64,000 nt of DNA, taken from NCBI RefSeq assembly GCF_020921035.1, contig NC_063158.1:8228001-8292000 (forward strand), written 5' to 3'. A program made the position numbers and the translations under genes. Under the pieces are notes generated by a model. That model did no database searches. It was not told the DNA's origin and saw only the letters and a program-made list of their open reading frames with translations. Shown one piece after another: positions 34,989 to 45,654 of the stretch; position 1 is the stretch's first letter; every line of letters begins with the position of its first letter. The DNA is from Rhodamnia argentea (Eukaryota; Streptophyta; Magnoliopsida; Myrtales; Myrtaceae).

Positions 34989-35216
34989 TGATAGAGAAGA
35001 AAGATGCAATAAATTGAGCTGTTTTTGTATTGAGACACGGAATCATAATAAATAGGTACAATGAAACCCGATCTATGATGAAACAATTCTAGAGAATAAA
35101 CAACAATAATTCTGTAATATATACAGAATCGATAAAATATTCTGACATTTTGAAGCCATTTGTCAAATAGACGGATCTGGACATTATTCAAACGGAATCA
35201 CGCATCAATCACTACA
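34989..35216 (-). repeat. 5' LTR of the copia element
   Basis: About 228 bp, ending in CA directly before the primer-binding site. The start is placed at TGTAGTGATTGATG but could be a few bases further in; no second LTR exists for comparison. Confidence 0.6.
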
Positions 35217-36430
35217 CGAGATTAATTGAAAGCCTTGCGCCACCTCCCCTCTCAGCCTATTAAACACGCGATTTAATGTTCTTAATCTCAACCAATGGCC
35301 AACCATTTTATTAAGTAGGATAACCGGATCATTTATCTTCAAAGTTTAGGGGGAAGTGGCTGGTGTACAACCTAACATGGAAGCCATTCTCGTCATACGC
35401 GTTCGAGGGAAGTGAATGCGCCTATAATCCGTAGAGGGCGACGCCAGTACCCCTTTTCTTCCCCCCCAAAAAGTGTAGTGCAGGTAATCTACTTTCTAGG
35501 AAATGATGTGAGACTCGCAACTCTTTCCCGTTCCGTCCGCTCAACCATCTTCTCAAAACAGACCGAATGACATCGTTGCGACTAAAATCCAATGGGAGAA
35601 ACAAACCCATTAATTCAATCAGATAACCTTAATCTGCTCACCGGCCTTCTTGTTGCCTCCTCGTGCCTTCATCGCTTCTAGATTAATGGGGGCTCTCTGT
35701 TCATATTGGGCCCCATCCCAATTAAATTAAGAGAATAGGGACCTCCAACTCCCAAGACTTGTTTCCAATGCTTGCTTGAAAGAAATCTCCAAAGTTCTCA
35801 CGTGGGCAACGGGCCTCCAATCGCCATCCCAACTTGAACCGCTCCAATCGGTTACCCACTCGCCTCCCCCCTCCAAAAAGATACATAACAACAAAAACCA
35901 AGGCTCGTCGTTAGCACACCCCATGTCGCCAACTCAAAACACACAGGTCATCGGGAGAAAGTTCTTGGTCAAGCTTTCCAATATGATATTTACGGTTGGA
36001 GTTGGTCCATTAGGGTATGGTGTGGGAGAAGTAATCGTGTTGGACCTTTCTTCTTCTTCTTCTTCTTTGCAATTCTTTTATTGAATTCTTACTCCTTGAA
36101 TAATGATAATAATACCTAGGAAAGGAACCGAACATGAGCATAAGCATGTCCACATGTGCAGATGCCTCATAAATTTGGGCAAACAGGTCGACGCAATCTT
36201 CCGTTGGTAGTTGAGCAGCATTGATCCTCAAAACTACTCGCCATTAATTCAAACGCTTATCATTTCCAGCTTTCTCCCATTTAATACTCTCTTCCACTAC
36301 TTTCACAATCCTCACATCCGCATTACGACTTAAAAGAGCGGAAGAGGGGGTCCCCCACCTCTTCAACCAAATACCTAATAACGTGAGCGAGGGGTGTTGC
36401 CTTGGGCCTTGGCCTCCCTCCTCCCTCCCC
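35217..36430. other. Intergenic DNA upstream of KCS, nothing recognised
   Basis: Probably contains the distal KCS promoter. Open frames have no recognised domain. A TTC-repeat lies at about 36048-36066. Confidence 0.4.
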
Positions 36431-36437
36431 GTCGTTT

Positions 36438-36443
36438 TATAAA
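36438..36443 (+). promoter_or_regulatory. TATA box of the KCS gene
   Basis: TATAAA about 140 nt before the start codon. It predicts a leader of about 110 nt that contains the (GA)n tract at 36493-36522. Confidence 0.7.
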
Positions 36444-36490
36444 GTGTTGCTGGCTGCTTCTGCACGAGCACCACGAGCACAAAATAAGAG

Positions 36491-36492
<2 letters not shown>

Positions 36493-36522
<30 letters not shown>
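36493..36522. repeat. (GA)n tract in the KCS leader
   Basis: Fifteen GA units between the TATA box and the start codon. In plants such tracts in leaders can bind GAGA-binding (BPC) proteins; here that is only an inference. Confidence 0.9.
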
Positions 36523-36524
<2 letters not shown>

Positions 36525-36580
36525 ATCGTTTTAACATTACCACATACTATACCTCTCCCATCTCCCCAGCCTGAGCTATC

Positions 36581-38257
36581 ATGGAGGGACGTCCTCCTAG
36601 TGGCAGTGGGAGGGATGTGGACAGCATTGAGATTCTCGACAACGAGAGGCTCACCGCCGAGATGGCCTTCGACAAGGACTCCTCCTCCGCCGTCATCAAG
36701 ATCCGACGCCGCTTGCCCGACTTGCTCCAGTCCGTCAAGCTCAAGTACGTCAAGCTGGGCTACGGCTACTCCTGCAACCTCGCCACCGTCCTCAAGCTCC
36801 TCCTCCTCCTCCCTCTCCTCCTCTCCATCCTCATTCATCTCACCGGCCTAGACCACGCCCGCCTCTCCCAGATGTGGAGCAGCCCCGCTGTCGCGCTGGA
36901 TAGCATCGACGTGTCCGCGGCGAAAGCCGGCTCCGCACTCTTCTTGCTGCTCCTCTTGCTCTACGTGTCCAAGCGGACCAGGCCGGTGTATTTGGTGGAC
37001 TTCGCTTGTTACCTACCCGACGACGAGCGGAAAATGTCCGTGGAGTCGTTCCTGAAGATGAGCGAGGAGAGCGGGGCGTTTCAGGAGGACACGCTCCAGT
37101 TCCAGAGGCGGATCTCGAGCCGGTCCGGCCTAGGGGACGAGACTTACTTCCCTAGAGGGATCACGTCTGCACCCCCGAACCTGTGCATGGAGGAGGCGCG
37201 ATTGGAGGCGGAGGCCGTCATGTTCGGGGCCGTGGACGCGCTGTTGGAAAAGACGGGGGTGAGGGCGCAGGACGTGGGGATACTGGTGGTGAACTGCAGC
37301 TTGTTCAACCCGACGCCGTCGCTATCCGCGATGATCGTGAACCACTACAAGATGAGGACGGACATAAAGAGCTACAACCTCGGGGGAATGGGATGCAGCG
37401 CCGGGCTGATATCCATAGACCTGGCCCAGAACCTTCTGAGAGCCAACCCGAACACCTACGCGCTGGTGGTGAGCACCGAGAACATCACCCTCAACTGGTA
37501 CTTCGGCAACGACAAGTCGATGCTGCTGTGCAACTGCATATTCCGCATGGGCGCCGCCGCCGTGCTCCTCTCCAACAGGGCCCAGGACCGGGGGCGCTCC
37601 AAGTACCAGCTGGTGCACACGGTGCGGACCCACCGGGGGGCGGACGACCGGAACTACCGGTGCGTGTACCAGAAGGAGGACGAGCGAGGGACGGTGGGGG
37701 TGTCGCTGGCGAAGGAACTGATGGCAGTGGCGGGGGAGGCCCTGAAGATAAACATAACGACGCTGGGGCCGCTGGTGCTGCCGTGGACGGAGCAGTTCAA
37801 GTTCTTCGTGACGCTGGTGAAGAGGAAGGCGATGGGGGCCAAGGTGAAGCCCTACATCCCGGACTTCAAGCTGGCGTTCGAGCACTTCTGCATCCACGCG
37901 GGGGGGAGGGCGGTGCTGGACGAGATGCAGGAGAACATGCAGCTGAGCGACCGGCACATGGAGCCGTCCCGGATGACGCTCCACCGTTTCGGCAACACGT
38001 CGAGCAGCTCCCTCTGGTACGAGCTGGCGTACACGGAGGCCAAGGGTCGGGTCCGGAACGGGGACAGGGTGTGGCAGATCGCGTTCGGGTCGGGTTTCAA
38101 GTGCAATAGCGCGGTCTGGAAGGCGTTGAGGGGCATCTCGGCAGGCGACTGCGGACCCAACAACCCCTGGCTCAACTGCATAGATAGGTATCCGGTGCCG
38201 GTGGCCACGACGGAAACGACAAAAAGTGTAGCCAAATCCCACACCTCCCCCTCTTGA
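36581..38257 (+). CDS. KCS: 3-ketoacyl-CoA synthase (fatty acid elongase condensing enzyme)
   Basis: Catalyses the first, rate-limiting step of very-long-chain fatty acid elongation in the ER: condensation of acyl-CoA with malonyl-CoA, feeding wax, cutin, suberin and sphingolipid synthesis. Single exon, 558 residues. Two N-terminal hydrophobic segments (about 67-88 and 116-129) fit the usual membrane anchor, preceded by the family motif [11 protein letters not shown] (51-61). FAE1_CUT1/RppA domain about 132-420 and ACP_syn_III C-terminal domain about 435-515. Catalytic Cys272 lies in GGMGCSAG, with His351, His435, His439, His468 and Asn472 at the spacing of the FAE1 catalytic residues. A 40-residue hydrophilic N-terminal extension precedes the motif. 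Intact. Which KCS subfamily it belongs to cannot be settled by eye; the core reads closest to the KCS2/KCS20/KCS11 style. Confidence 0.96.
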   Translation: MEGRPPSGSGRDVDSIEILDNERLTAEMAFDKDSSSAVIKIRRRLPDLLQSVKLKYVKLGYGYSCNLATVLKLLLLLPLLLSILIHLTGLDHARLSQMWSSPAVALDSIDVSAAKAGSALFLLLLLLYVSKRTRPVYLVDFACYLPDDERKMSVESFLKMSEESGAFQEDTLQFQRRISSRSGLGDETYFPRGITSAPPNLCMEEARLEAEAVMFGAVDALLEKTGVRAQDVGILVVNCSLFNPTPSLSAMIVNHYKMRTDIKSYNLGGMGCSAGLISIDLAQNLLRANPNTYALVVSTENITLNWYFGNDKSMLLCNCIFRMGAAAVLLSNRAQDRGRSKYQLVHTVRTHRGADDRNYRCVYQKEDERGTVGVSLAKELMAVAGEALKINITTLGPLVLPWTEQFKFFVTLVKRKAMGAKVKPYIPDFKLAFEHFCIHAGGRAVLDEMQENMQLSDRHMEPSRMTLHRFGNTSSSSLWYELAYTEAKGRVRNGDRVWQIAFGSGFKCNSAVWKALRGISAGDCGPNNPWLNCIDRYPVPVATTETTKSVAKSHTSPS

Positions 38258-39109
38258 TTCATTAAAGCGACAATACGTTTTGAGGCTGAATTATAGGTGG
38301 TGGACCAGGACACGACCTCCTCTCTCTCTCTCTCTCTCTCTGCTCTATTATTACCACAAATGTTGTTTTTTTTAATTCAAAAAGAAAAAAAGCCTGTTGA
38401 GTGTTGACTATATAATTCATTGGATAGTGATTTTTACGGGAGAGGCAAATATTGATTTTACTGCGTCAATGTAATGGAAGACGAATACTATACCAATCTA
38501 CGTACGTGTGTTCCCCCGGATTTGCTGGGATGACTGAGAATGAAAGTCATCCAAGAAAGAAGAAAAAAAAAAATTGAAAGGAAGGGTATTTCCGTGGTAA
38601 TCTCTCTGTTTTGCATGATATTTGGATTTTGCTTAACCATCAGCAAGTCTGAGAAATCTATCATGAGTCATGACTCCATGCCATTTCGAAAGACGCTTGT
38701 CCCATGAATCTCTCCGTCTTTCATCGATTTCATCCGTCATCATCCGTGTGGCCAGGCGAAAATCTTGCCTCAGATGAGGGTGGGACTGAGCTAGCCAGCT
38801 AGGTGGTGTGAGCAGTTAAAGAAATTTGGATTCGTCTTCACGTGAATATCCGGGCGTAGGGTACACGACAGTTTCTTTCTTTTTTTATCTTTTTGTGGCC
38901 TCAACACCTCAATGCTCAAAGCATGTATGACGGGTCAAAGGAACGCCATAAAGAAAGAAAGAAAGAAATATGCAGCAGGTGATGTTAAAATGGCTTCGAG
39001 TGTCATGTCATTGGTTAAGCAAGGGGGCTTCGATGGGGGAGGGAACCTACGGCCATCTCTCGGCTACAATAAGGATGAGATGGGAATGGTGGGACGGACA
39101 GAGAGGGTC

Positions 39110-39144
<35 letters not shown>

Positions 39145-39220
39145 TAAAGAGAGATTCGATTTGGGGGGCCCAATTTCTTTCCCGACACCAACCCGCAGCC
39201 GCAGCCACAACCACACAACA
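38258..39220. other. KCS 3' flank and intergenic DNA
   Basis: A (CT)n microsatellite at 38318-38341 probably lies in the KCS 3' UTR. A (GA)n microsatellite at 39111-39141 lies about 90 bp before the TATA box of the next gene. Nothing else recognised. Confidence 0.6.
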
Positions 39221-39230
39221 CTTAGGGATT

Positions 39231-39239
39231 TATATAAAT
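39231..39239 (+). promoter_or_regulatory. TATA box of small gene
   Basis: TATATAAAT; transcription would start near 39262, which places the first two in-frame ATGs (39264, 39276) at the extreme 5' end of the transcript. Confidence 0.5.
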
Positions 39240-39263
39240 CTCTTGAAAGACGTGGAATTGGAA

Positions 39264-39671
39264 ATGGAATTGGAAATGAAATGTGTGCTGATGGTCCTCC
39301 CCACACCAGCTGCTCTTTCTGCCGCTCGTTTGGGAGGCGGCACCACCACGCTAGTCGTCTCAGCCAACCGCAATGATCGGGCCAGTGGCGCTGATGTCCA
39401 GGGGATGAGCGGGTCTGCTGTGCTCCAGGCCCTCGAGAAAGCAACCGCCCATAAGAGGAGCAACAAGAAGAAGATGAAGATGAAGATGGAGAAGACGAAC
39501 CAGTCGAGTGGAGGAGCATCTCCTGCCGATAGACCGGAAGACGTTAGGCCCCTGCGCATCGACTCTGGCTGGGCTGCGCGCTTGGACGAGCTTGAGGAGC
39601 GCCTTACCCGCCTCTCTCTCGCCTCCTCTGATTGCACAAACAATAAAATAGATGCAAAACGCAGTTCGTGA
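39264..39671 (+). CDS. Small uncharacterised plant protein
   Basis: Single open frame of 135 codons (39264), or 126 codons if the ATG at 39291 is used, which fits the TATA box at 39231 better. No domain that I can name. The N-terminus is Ala/Thr/Val-rich with few acids (MVLPTPAALSAARLGGG), a composition compatible with an organelle transit peptide. The middle is a Lys/Met-rich basic stretch (KKKMKMKMEK). Near the C-terminus PLRIDSGWAARLDELEERL is an amphipathic, coiled-coil-like helix. GC content and third-position GC bias resemble the adjacent KCS gene. It is the only long frame on this strand near a proper core promoter. Function unknown; it could also be a spurious frame. Confidence 0.5.
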   Translation: MELEMKCVLMVLPTPAALSAARLGGGTTTLVVSANRNDRASGADVQGMSGSAVLQALEKATAHKRSNKKKMKMKMEKTNQSSGGASPADRPEDVRPLRIDSGWAARLDELEERLTRLSLASSDCTNNKIDAKRSS

Positions 39672-40444
39672 CATCCCTCTGTTTTGACAACACGGAAGGA
39701 AGCTCCTCCTTCAACTGATTCAGTAGTTTCTGGACTGGAATGAACACCCTTTCGTTTCCATGTAAGAGTAAAAGAGTAATTAAGAGTGTCGTGCGACACT
39801 GAGCTATTGATATCTCTCTCTCTCTCTCTCTCTCTGTAAGAGAGTATCTCTTCTTGCAACATTAGACGACAATACTCAACGAAAGTCACGATATGAAAAA
39901 AGGGCCGGTGCTATTTTGTCTCCACTCTGAAAATAAACCAGCCGAAAGGCAGACATTAAAGTCCAGCTGAACACTTCTCTCCCGGAAGAACTAAAAACAT
40001 CACCCACCCCTCATCCCTTAATTCTACTTCTAGCCCATCTTTAGCAACACCAAGATCTTAACTTCACGCCGCCTACTTCTACTTGACTCGGCTATGCATC
40101 TCTCCCCCTCCCATACTCGCCCAAAAAAAAAAAACAAAAATAAATAAATAAAGATTTCTCCTTGAATTTGTCAGACTTGTTGTGTCTGCCGGACGCTGCT
40201 AAATGATCTTTTAGACACAAATCCCGCTACCAAGTAAAGTGATATTACATCAATCGAGAATGATTAACTGTGATTCCTCAGGAAACTGGATGACGTAGGA
40301 CATTAGCCACTCTTTTCTCCGCCACTCTCTTACATCTGGCAAGTCAAATGGACACACAACTTAAGTCATCCATGGCCTTCCCTTCATCCAAATACTCAAA
40401 CCTCTCATCCATCCCACCAGGAACAAAACACATTGCCTGCGATC
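39672..40444. other. Intergenic DNA between two convergent genes
   Basis: Contains a perfect 7-bp hairpin AGTGTCG-TG-CGACACT at about 39785-39800, a (CT)n tract at 39812-39835 and an A-run at 40122-40132. It includes the 3' UTRs of both flanking genes. Confidence 0.5.
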
Positions 40445-43400
40445 CTAGTAGGGTCGATATCTTCTGCTTCGGCTGCCCTCATCGCCACTGCTCCCTCGTC
40501 CTGGCTGTGCACCACTCCCATTGTTCCGATCAACTCTCCGAGGCCGAGGAAGAGGCATTTGTACACCAGGCTGTTGACTGCATAAACCCAAGTAGGAAAG
40601 GGACAGACAGACACATGTTCAAGACCCTTTCATAGCCACCACATGGATATTCAACTTCACAATTAAAGTATTACTTACAAAACGTAGCCTATTCGACCAT
40701 CTGGCAGAACCATTGGCACCATATGCATCCCCGACGGCATTGGTCCCCTACCATATATCACCGGCTGTTCACACATGATGACAGATCAGTTAAAACTGGA
40801 TACATGGAACAGTACCAAGCAAGAACTGAAGGGGAAAACAAATACACAACCAGACCTGCTGAAAACTGGCAGAAACACCATATCCCGTATTCAAAGATCC
40901 ATATGGATTAGCAACAAAACCACCATAGCCAGGATTTTGAAGATGGTTAGCCTGAAGCCCAATACTCAAGCTCTCAGTTTTCTTCTCAGCCTGAGGCTTG
41001 GCAAGGACAACCTCCAATACATGTCCTACAATTTGTATTCCCAAGACATTACAAACCGAACTGCAATTTCTCATGGATCCACCTGAGTGGGCTTTTTCTC
41101 ATCAACAAGGAAAAAAAAATCGCAAGAAGACCAAATCAAGAATGACGGCTTGGAGGAAAGTATAGTTCACAAGTTTATTATTCGGGCAACCCACAGAAAC
41201 TCCTAAAGATTGAATTTGTGAAATTCCTAAAGTGATCAAACAAACCCTAAACATTATCACTGTGCGGACTCGCAGAAGCAGTAGTTGCAGACACGTGCAT
41301 CTGAAGACAACAGATAAACAGAGATGCAATTCAATTTTGTTGCCCCACGCTGCCCCTTCAATGTAATAAATTAAATCAACAAGCCACAGAGTAAGTCTAA
41401 AAATGTTTACCATCAATTTCATGTTTCTCAGAATCTTTGACAGCCTTTAATGCACTTGACCTTTCAGCATAGTGAACAAATCCAAAATCTCGTTTGCTAC
41501 TCCCAGATTTCGAAGGCGGCATGACCACCTTTGTCACTTCTCCATGACGCTGGAATATTTCTTTAAGTTGCTCAGTAGTGGTATTATCAGGGATGTTCTT
41601 CACATAAAGAGCCTTCACCTAGCAGAATAAAAGCAACCAAGTGATTTCACATGATTACCAGCTCATAAATGTTTACTATTAAGACAAGTAACAAGAGACA
41701 ACTTGCTTTAACAACTTGCACGGAAAAACCAGTACTACAGTTAAATAACTAAGTAAATGCTCACCACAGAATCCAAAGCCACAGAAAGTACACAAGGTTC
41801 CTGTCACCCATATTCACCTCAGAAGTGGTTCTTTGGGTCATATATCCATGAAAGGAGATAGAATGTGCCGTGTTATCAAACTAATGGTTAGTGGGGACAC
41901 AATTGACAAACTCACGCAATTTCATGGGATGGACTTCTCTCCAATTTTCTTGTTTAGCAAACTTACATTTCTTATTCGTAAGTAAAAGGTTGGAAGTGGG
42001 AAATTGTGTAATAACCACATGGATGTTACCATCAGAGTTTCACACCTGCCAACAAATATTCGGTTTGTATCATAACTACTCAACCCAGCATTGGGACCAT
42101 TAAAGATTTGGTACACAGACTAGGCTTTTCTATTGGGTCTAAACACTACTCATTCATTCCCATCAATACCCTTATCCTCCATGTTAATGAAAACATGGTA
42201 ATGAAGCACCTTTTCTTCCAATATTTGGTATAAATTCCTCTTAATTCAAAGTTCCCCAATGACCTATGGAAAGGGAACGAAGATCTCAATCCCATTCGAT
42301 TGGCCTTACTCCTTGTAATCAAATAAAGCTTTGATCACATAAACATTTGTCAACAATACATACTATCAAACTGTTCGGAGGCACAAGCAATGAAAAGTGG
42401 AGCAACAAGACACCACGACGACATTCCCATGGCAGCAATCACCGATGGCAACAAGTATTTTGAGAGTACAACTTATTCTATTGACGAAAGACATCGTTGG
42501 TACCCGCAAATGTTAGATCCACATTAGTTCAAGAAAACTAGTAGATTACAGTTAATACACAGCTTCCGAACCCATAGCAAACACTGCTCCTCCACACCCA
42601 ACAATTTTTGGGGAGGAAACACTAATTCTAAGGATCAATGGGTGAGAAAAACCTCATGAAGCCACACAAGACTGTGTGCTTAGTCAGGATACCAATCAAC
42701 AAAAAGGACAAGCTTACATATGTGAAGGGGATGAAAAAAAAAATATCACATATGAAGATGCTGAATATGCTTGTATTCTATAAAGAACTAGCAAAAGGCA
42801 TCATGTTGTACTAATTTTATATCTAAGAATATTCATTAACATGCCAAAGATATGATACTGGTTAGCTGTTCCGTCTGCCTGTCTAGACTCTTCAAATATC
42901 ACGAGTATTCACATCAACGTCAACATAATAACGTTCCAGAGCCAAAAGCAAAAATCACGATGTACTAACAAGGGCAAGATAAAAATAAATAAATACTATG
43001 CAATTGATCGAAGCTGCAAAAAGTAAACTAGTCAGTTAAGTTCAAGCATTAAAAAGATGAATTACTAGCATAGTTTCATTTACAGATACCTGAGATGAAG
43101 CAGAGTGATCAGGTGCACTCTTTGGATCAGCCCATGTGACAGTAGGGGTATTGCCATCCAGCTTGAAATTAGAACTTGCCATTTTTTGCCTTGAATAGTC
43201 AGCACATGCGGTATTGTAGTACAAAATGAAAGCGAATCCACGATTACGACCGGGATTTTGAGGATCCTGCTCTCAATGAGAGAAGAAATAAATAGCATAA
43301 GCATTTAATTACTCATCCACGACAGAATTCATGAGCACAACCAAAATCAAGACCCACCTTTATCAGCTCTATGTTTTCAACCCCAGGTCCAACATCCTCT

Positions 43401-44179
43401 ATGACTTTTCTGAACTCGTCTTCTGTCCAAGACTTGGGAACATTACCAATGAATAGCCTGTTTTTAGTTTCTGACAGTGAACATCTCAATGTTTTACCCT
43501 GCAGCAACAATATACAGGGTGTTGAGCCTCGCATTGAATGGAGTTAAATATAAGGAAAATCTTTCAATAATGAATTACCTTGAACTGTTTACTATGCAAT
43601 TCCTCAATGGCTCTCTGTGCCATTTCCTGTGTCCGGTAAGCTACAAAAGCATAACCTTTGCTTTCACCAGTGCCCTTGTCCTTCATTAACCTAATCTGAA
43701 GAATTATTGCATTAGAAAATGAGGATCCAGATCGACGAAAAGCCTAGCAATCCAGAAGCACAATAGGTCACAGTTCTAACCTCATAAATTTCTCCAATTG
43801 GTTCACAAAGATCTCTTAATTCTTCTTCCAAAATATCCCGCGGGAGGCCTCCAATAAAAACCTCACTTCCATGAGGAGGAAGGGCAAGAATTTGAGCATG
43901 CTTCTCTTTCTCCTCGGCACTCAAGGACACAGCCAGCCTTTCTTCATCCTCGACGGGATTGGGCGCAGCATGACTACTGTCTATGTCCGGGGATTGGTCC
44001 TCTCCAGCAACCCCATCTTTGGAGTCCTCAATTTCTTCAGGATCATCATCAGCATTATCTTCATCAGCCCCATCTCCTGCATCCTCGTCCAGCTGCTCTT
44101 CGATTTCATCATCGATTTCTTCCATGTAATTGTCTTCATCCAGGTCAACCCGGTCATCAACTTCGGCGCCATCTCCCAT
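40445..44179 (-). CDS. LIF2: hnRNP Q-like three-RRM protein, LIF2 type
   Basis: Nuclear RNA-binding protein of the hnRNP-Q/SYNCRIP type. The Arabidopsis LIF2 homologue partners the Polycomb protein LHP1 and tunes flowering and stress genes. Eight exons: 43781-44179, 43579-43695, 43358-43498, 43090-43266, 41411-41618, 40856-41025, 40679-40764 and 40445-40577. All borders are GT-AG and phases close, giving 476 residues. An acidic N-terminus (1-80) is followed by RRM1 (RNP2 VFIGGL 107-112; RNP1 KGYAFVAY 146-153), RRM2 (LFIGNV 187-192; RGFAFILY 228-235) and RRM3 (LYVKNI from 282, later KRDFGFVHY). Then comes a Gly/Pro-rich tail with VPMVLPDGRIGYV and a terminal RG-rich RRYRPY, which matches the LIF2 ending. 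The start at 44179 aligns with the family; further upstream the frame opens only with GTG. A leader intron upstream is likely. Intact. Confidence 0.93.
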
Positions 44180-45650
44180 TTTTGCTCCACACACAAAGGT
44201 TTCCCGTGTGAGAACTGTACGCGAGCGGCACCTAATTTAGAACCAAGCTCATGAAACTGCATAAGTGCATATAGAGAGTAGCAACCTATTTCCAAAGGGG
44301 GGGCACTGTAGAAACATTCATGATGCTCCTTAAGGATGCAGCAATACCAGTTAACTCAAATCATCCGGAGAGACGACAGAAAAACTCTCCAAAGGGATAA
44401 GCACAACGGATTTCCCAGGAATATTTCACCTTTTTACGGCAAAAAAAAAAAAAAAAAATTGGGGAAAACAAATATGCGGATTCCTTTTTAACGCGAAAGC
44501 TAAATAAACTACTACATCCCCAGGTTTTCTTGCATACAATGGCAGCTAAAGGAAAAGCCTTTAAGGAAAAAGTAGGATTGTTTCCCAAGCACCCACAAAT
44601 TATAGGAGAAAAAAAAGAAGCAAACTTGGCTCACCGGAGAGAAAAATCCTCGAAAAAAGAGTCGAAATGGACTATTGGAGAAGATTAGAAGGAGAAATGG
44701 ACAGAGATGATGAAAAATCGAAAACCTGAAGGCCCAGCTAATAAAACAATAAGCGGCGGATACACGGAAACCCTACATCTGAAAATTACGATCGAATAAG
44801 AAACGGAAGGAGGAGGAGACCAGGAGGCAGTGTGGCGATGTATCTCATATAAATGCTGGGAAGACCAAACAAGAAGGAAACTGAAAAAAAAAAAAAAAGA
44901 AGGGGGAAAAAGGAAAAAGGAAAGTCAGCCCGAAGGGAGATCCACAGGGCAGAGAGGAATAGATAGACTGGGGGGAGTGAAAAGGGGAAAGGGCTTCGAG
45001 AACAAGAAAAGGGAGAGGAGGAAAAGTGGGACAGTACCCGAAATTGAGGTCGAGGATGTCCTAACAACTCAGGTTGGAGGTGCGACGGATGGATGTCGCG
45101 CACACTCACAAGCTTCTTCTCCGCCTCGCTCAGCTGCAGTTGCAGTTGCAGTTGCAGGGGCTACGTGGTTTCTCTTCTCAATTGTCCCACCACGAAAAAT
45201 GAAAATCGAGCAGATGCGTGTGTTCTCGTCCAGTCTTCAGACGCACGTTAAAAGGAAGACTGCGTGAGGCAGCAGTGAATGCTAGTGGGCCTCCCAATGC
45301 CTGTTCAAAGCCCAACCTTCATGGGCCTGTCGGCCCATATTGTTTTTCACGTACGCTAGTAAAGAAGACAAACTACTACTTTGTTTTGTACTCTGTGTCG
45401 ACAAGCGGGAAACAAAATGCTGTTCGCTTCAAGGTTTAAACCAAACAAATTTCATTTAATCGATTTGTTCCTTTTGATACTAGGAAAAACACGTAAAAGT
45501 ACATCTTGAACTAGTTTCTTCCCATGGCAATGAAGAGACATTCCAATAGCTTCATCTCATTCTCCGTCCAAATGACTCATGTCCCCGATGGAGATGGAGT
45601 TGAGCAGCTTTGGTTTCCACTTTGAGACCTAAGGGTGTTGATGAAGTCAC
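44180..45650. other. LIF2-like gene 5' region and spacer to GULLO cluster
   Basis: Pyrimidine-rich on the minus strand, with a poly-A/T tract (44440-44458) and (TTGCAG)n at about 45134-45156. Probably holds the leader exon, leader intron and promoter of the RNA-binding-protein gene. Long Lys-rich or Ser/Phe-rich open frames here are low-complexity artefacts. Confidence 0.5.
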
Positions 45651-45654
45651 GCCT

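Larger units (their letters stand above)
32104..35216 (-). mobile_element. Truncated Ty1-copia retrotransposon
   Basis: On the minus strand, in order: a probable 5' LTR (34989-35216, TGTAGTGATT...TCTATCA); an initiator-Met primer-binding site directly after it; a gag-like frame (MGDSSDRIDVKLDGSNY..., from about 34839); a CCHC zinc knuckle; a pre-integrase segment (DVLHVPSLALNLLSVSRLS, about 33600); integrase C-terminal wording (INRLPSSVLHRATPFQRL and VFGCTCFV, about 32650-32775); and the very start of reverse transcriptase (EWRQAIAKELYAL). It then stops near 32104. Reverse transcriptase core, RNase H and 3' LTR are missing. Frames are broken by shifts and stops, so it is dead. Confidence 0.85.

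Noticed and set aside
37183-38242. Long open frames of about 300 codons on both strands overlapping KCS
   Set aside because: They are shadows created by the GC-rich third positions of the KCS gene; compositions are Gly/Arg/Ala- or His/Pro/Leu-skewed with no domain, while the KCS frame has all catalytic residues.
44830-45267. 145-codon Lys/Arg-rich frame near the LIF2-like gene
   Set aside because: It runs through purine-rich leader sequence of the opposite-strand gene and includes the TTGCAG repeat; low complexity only.
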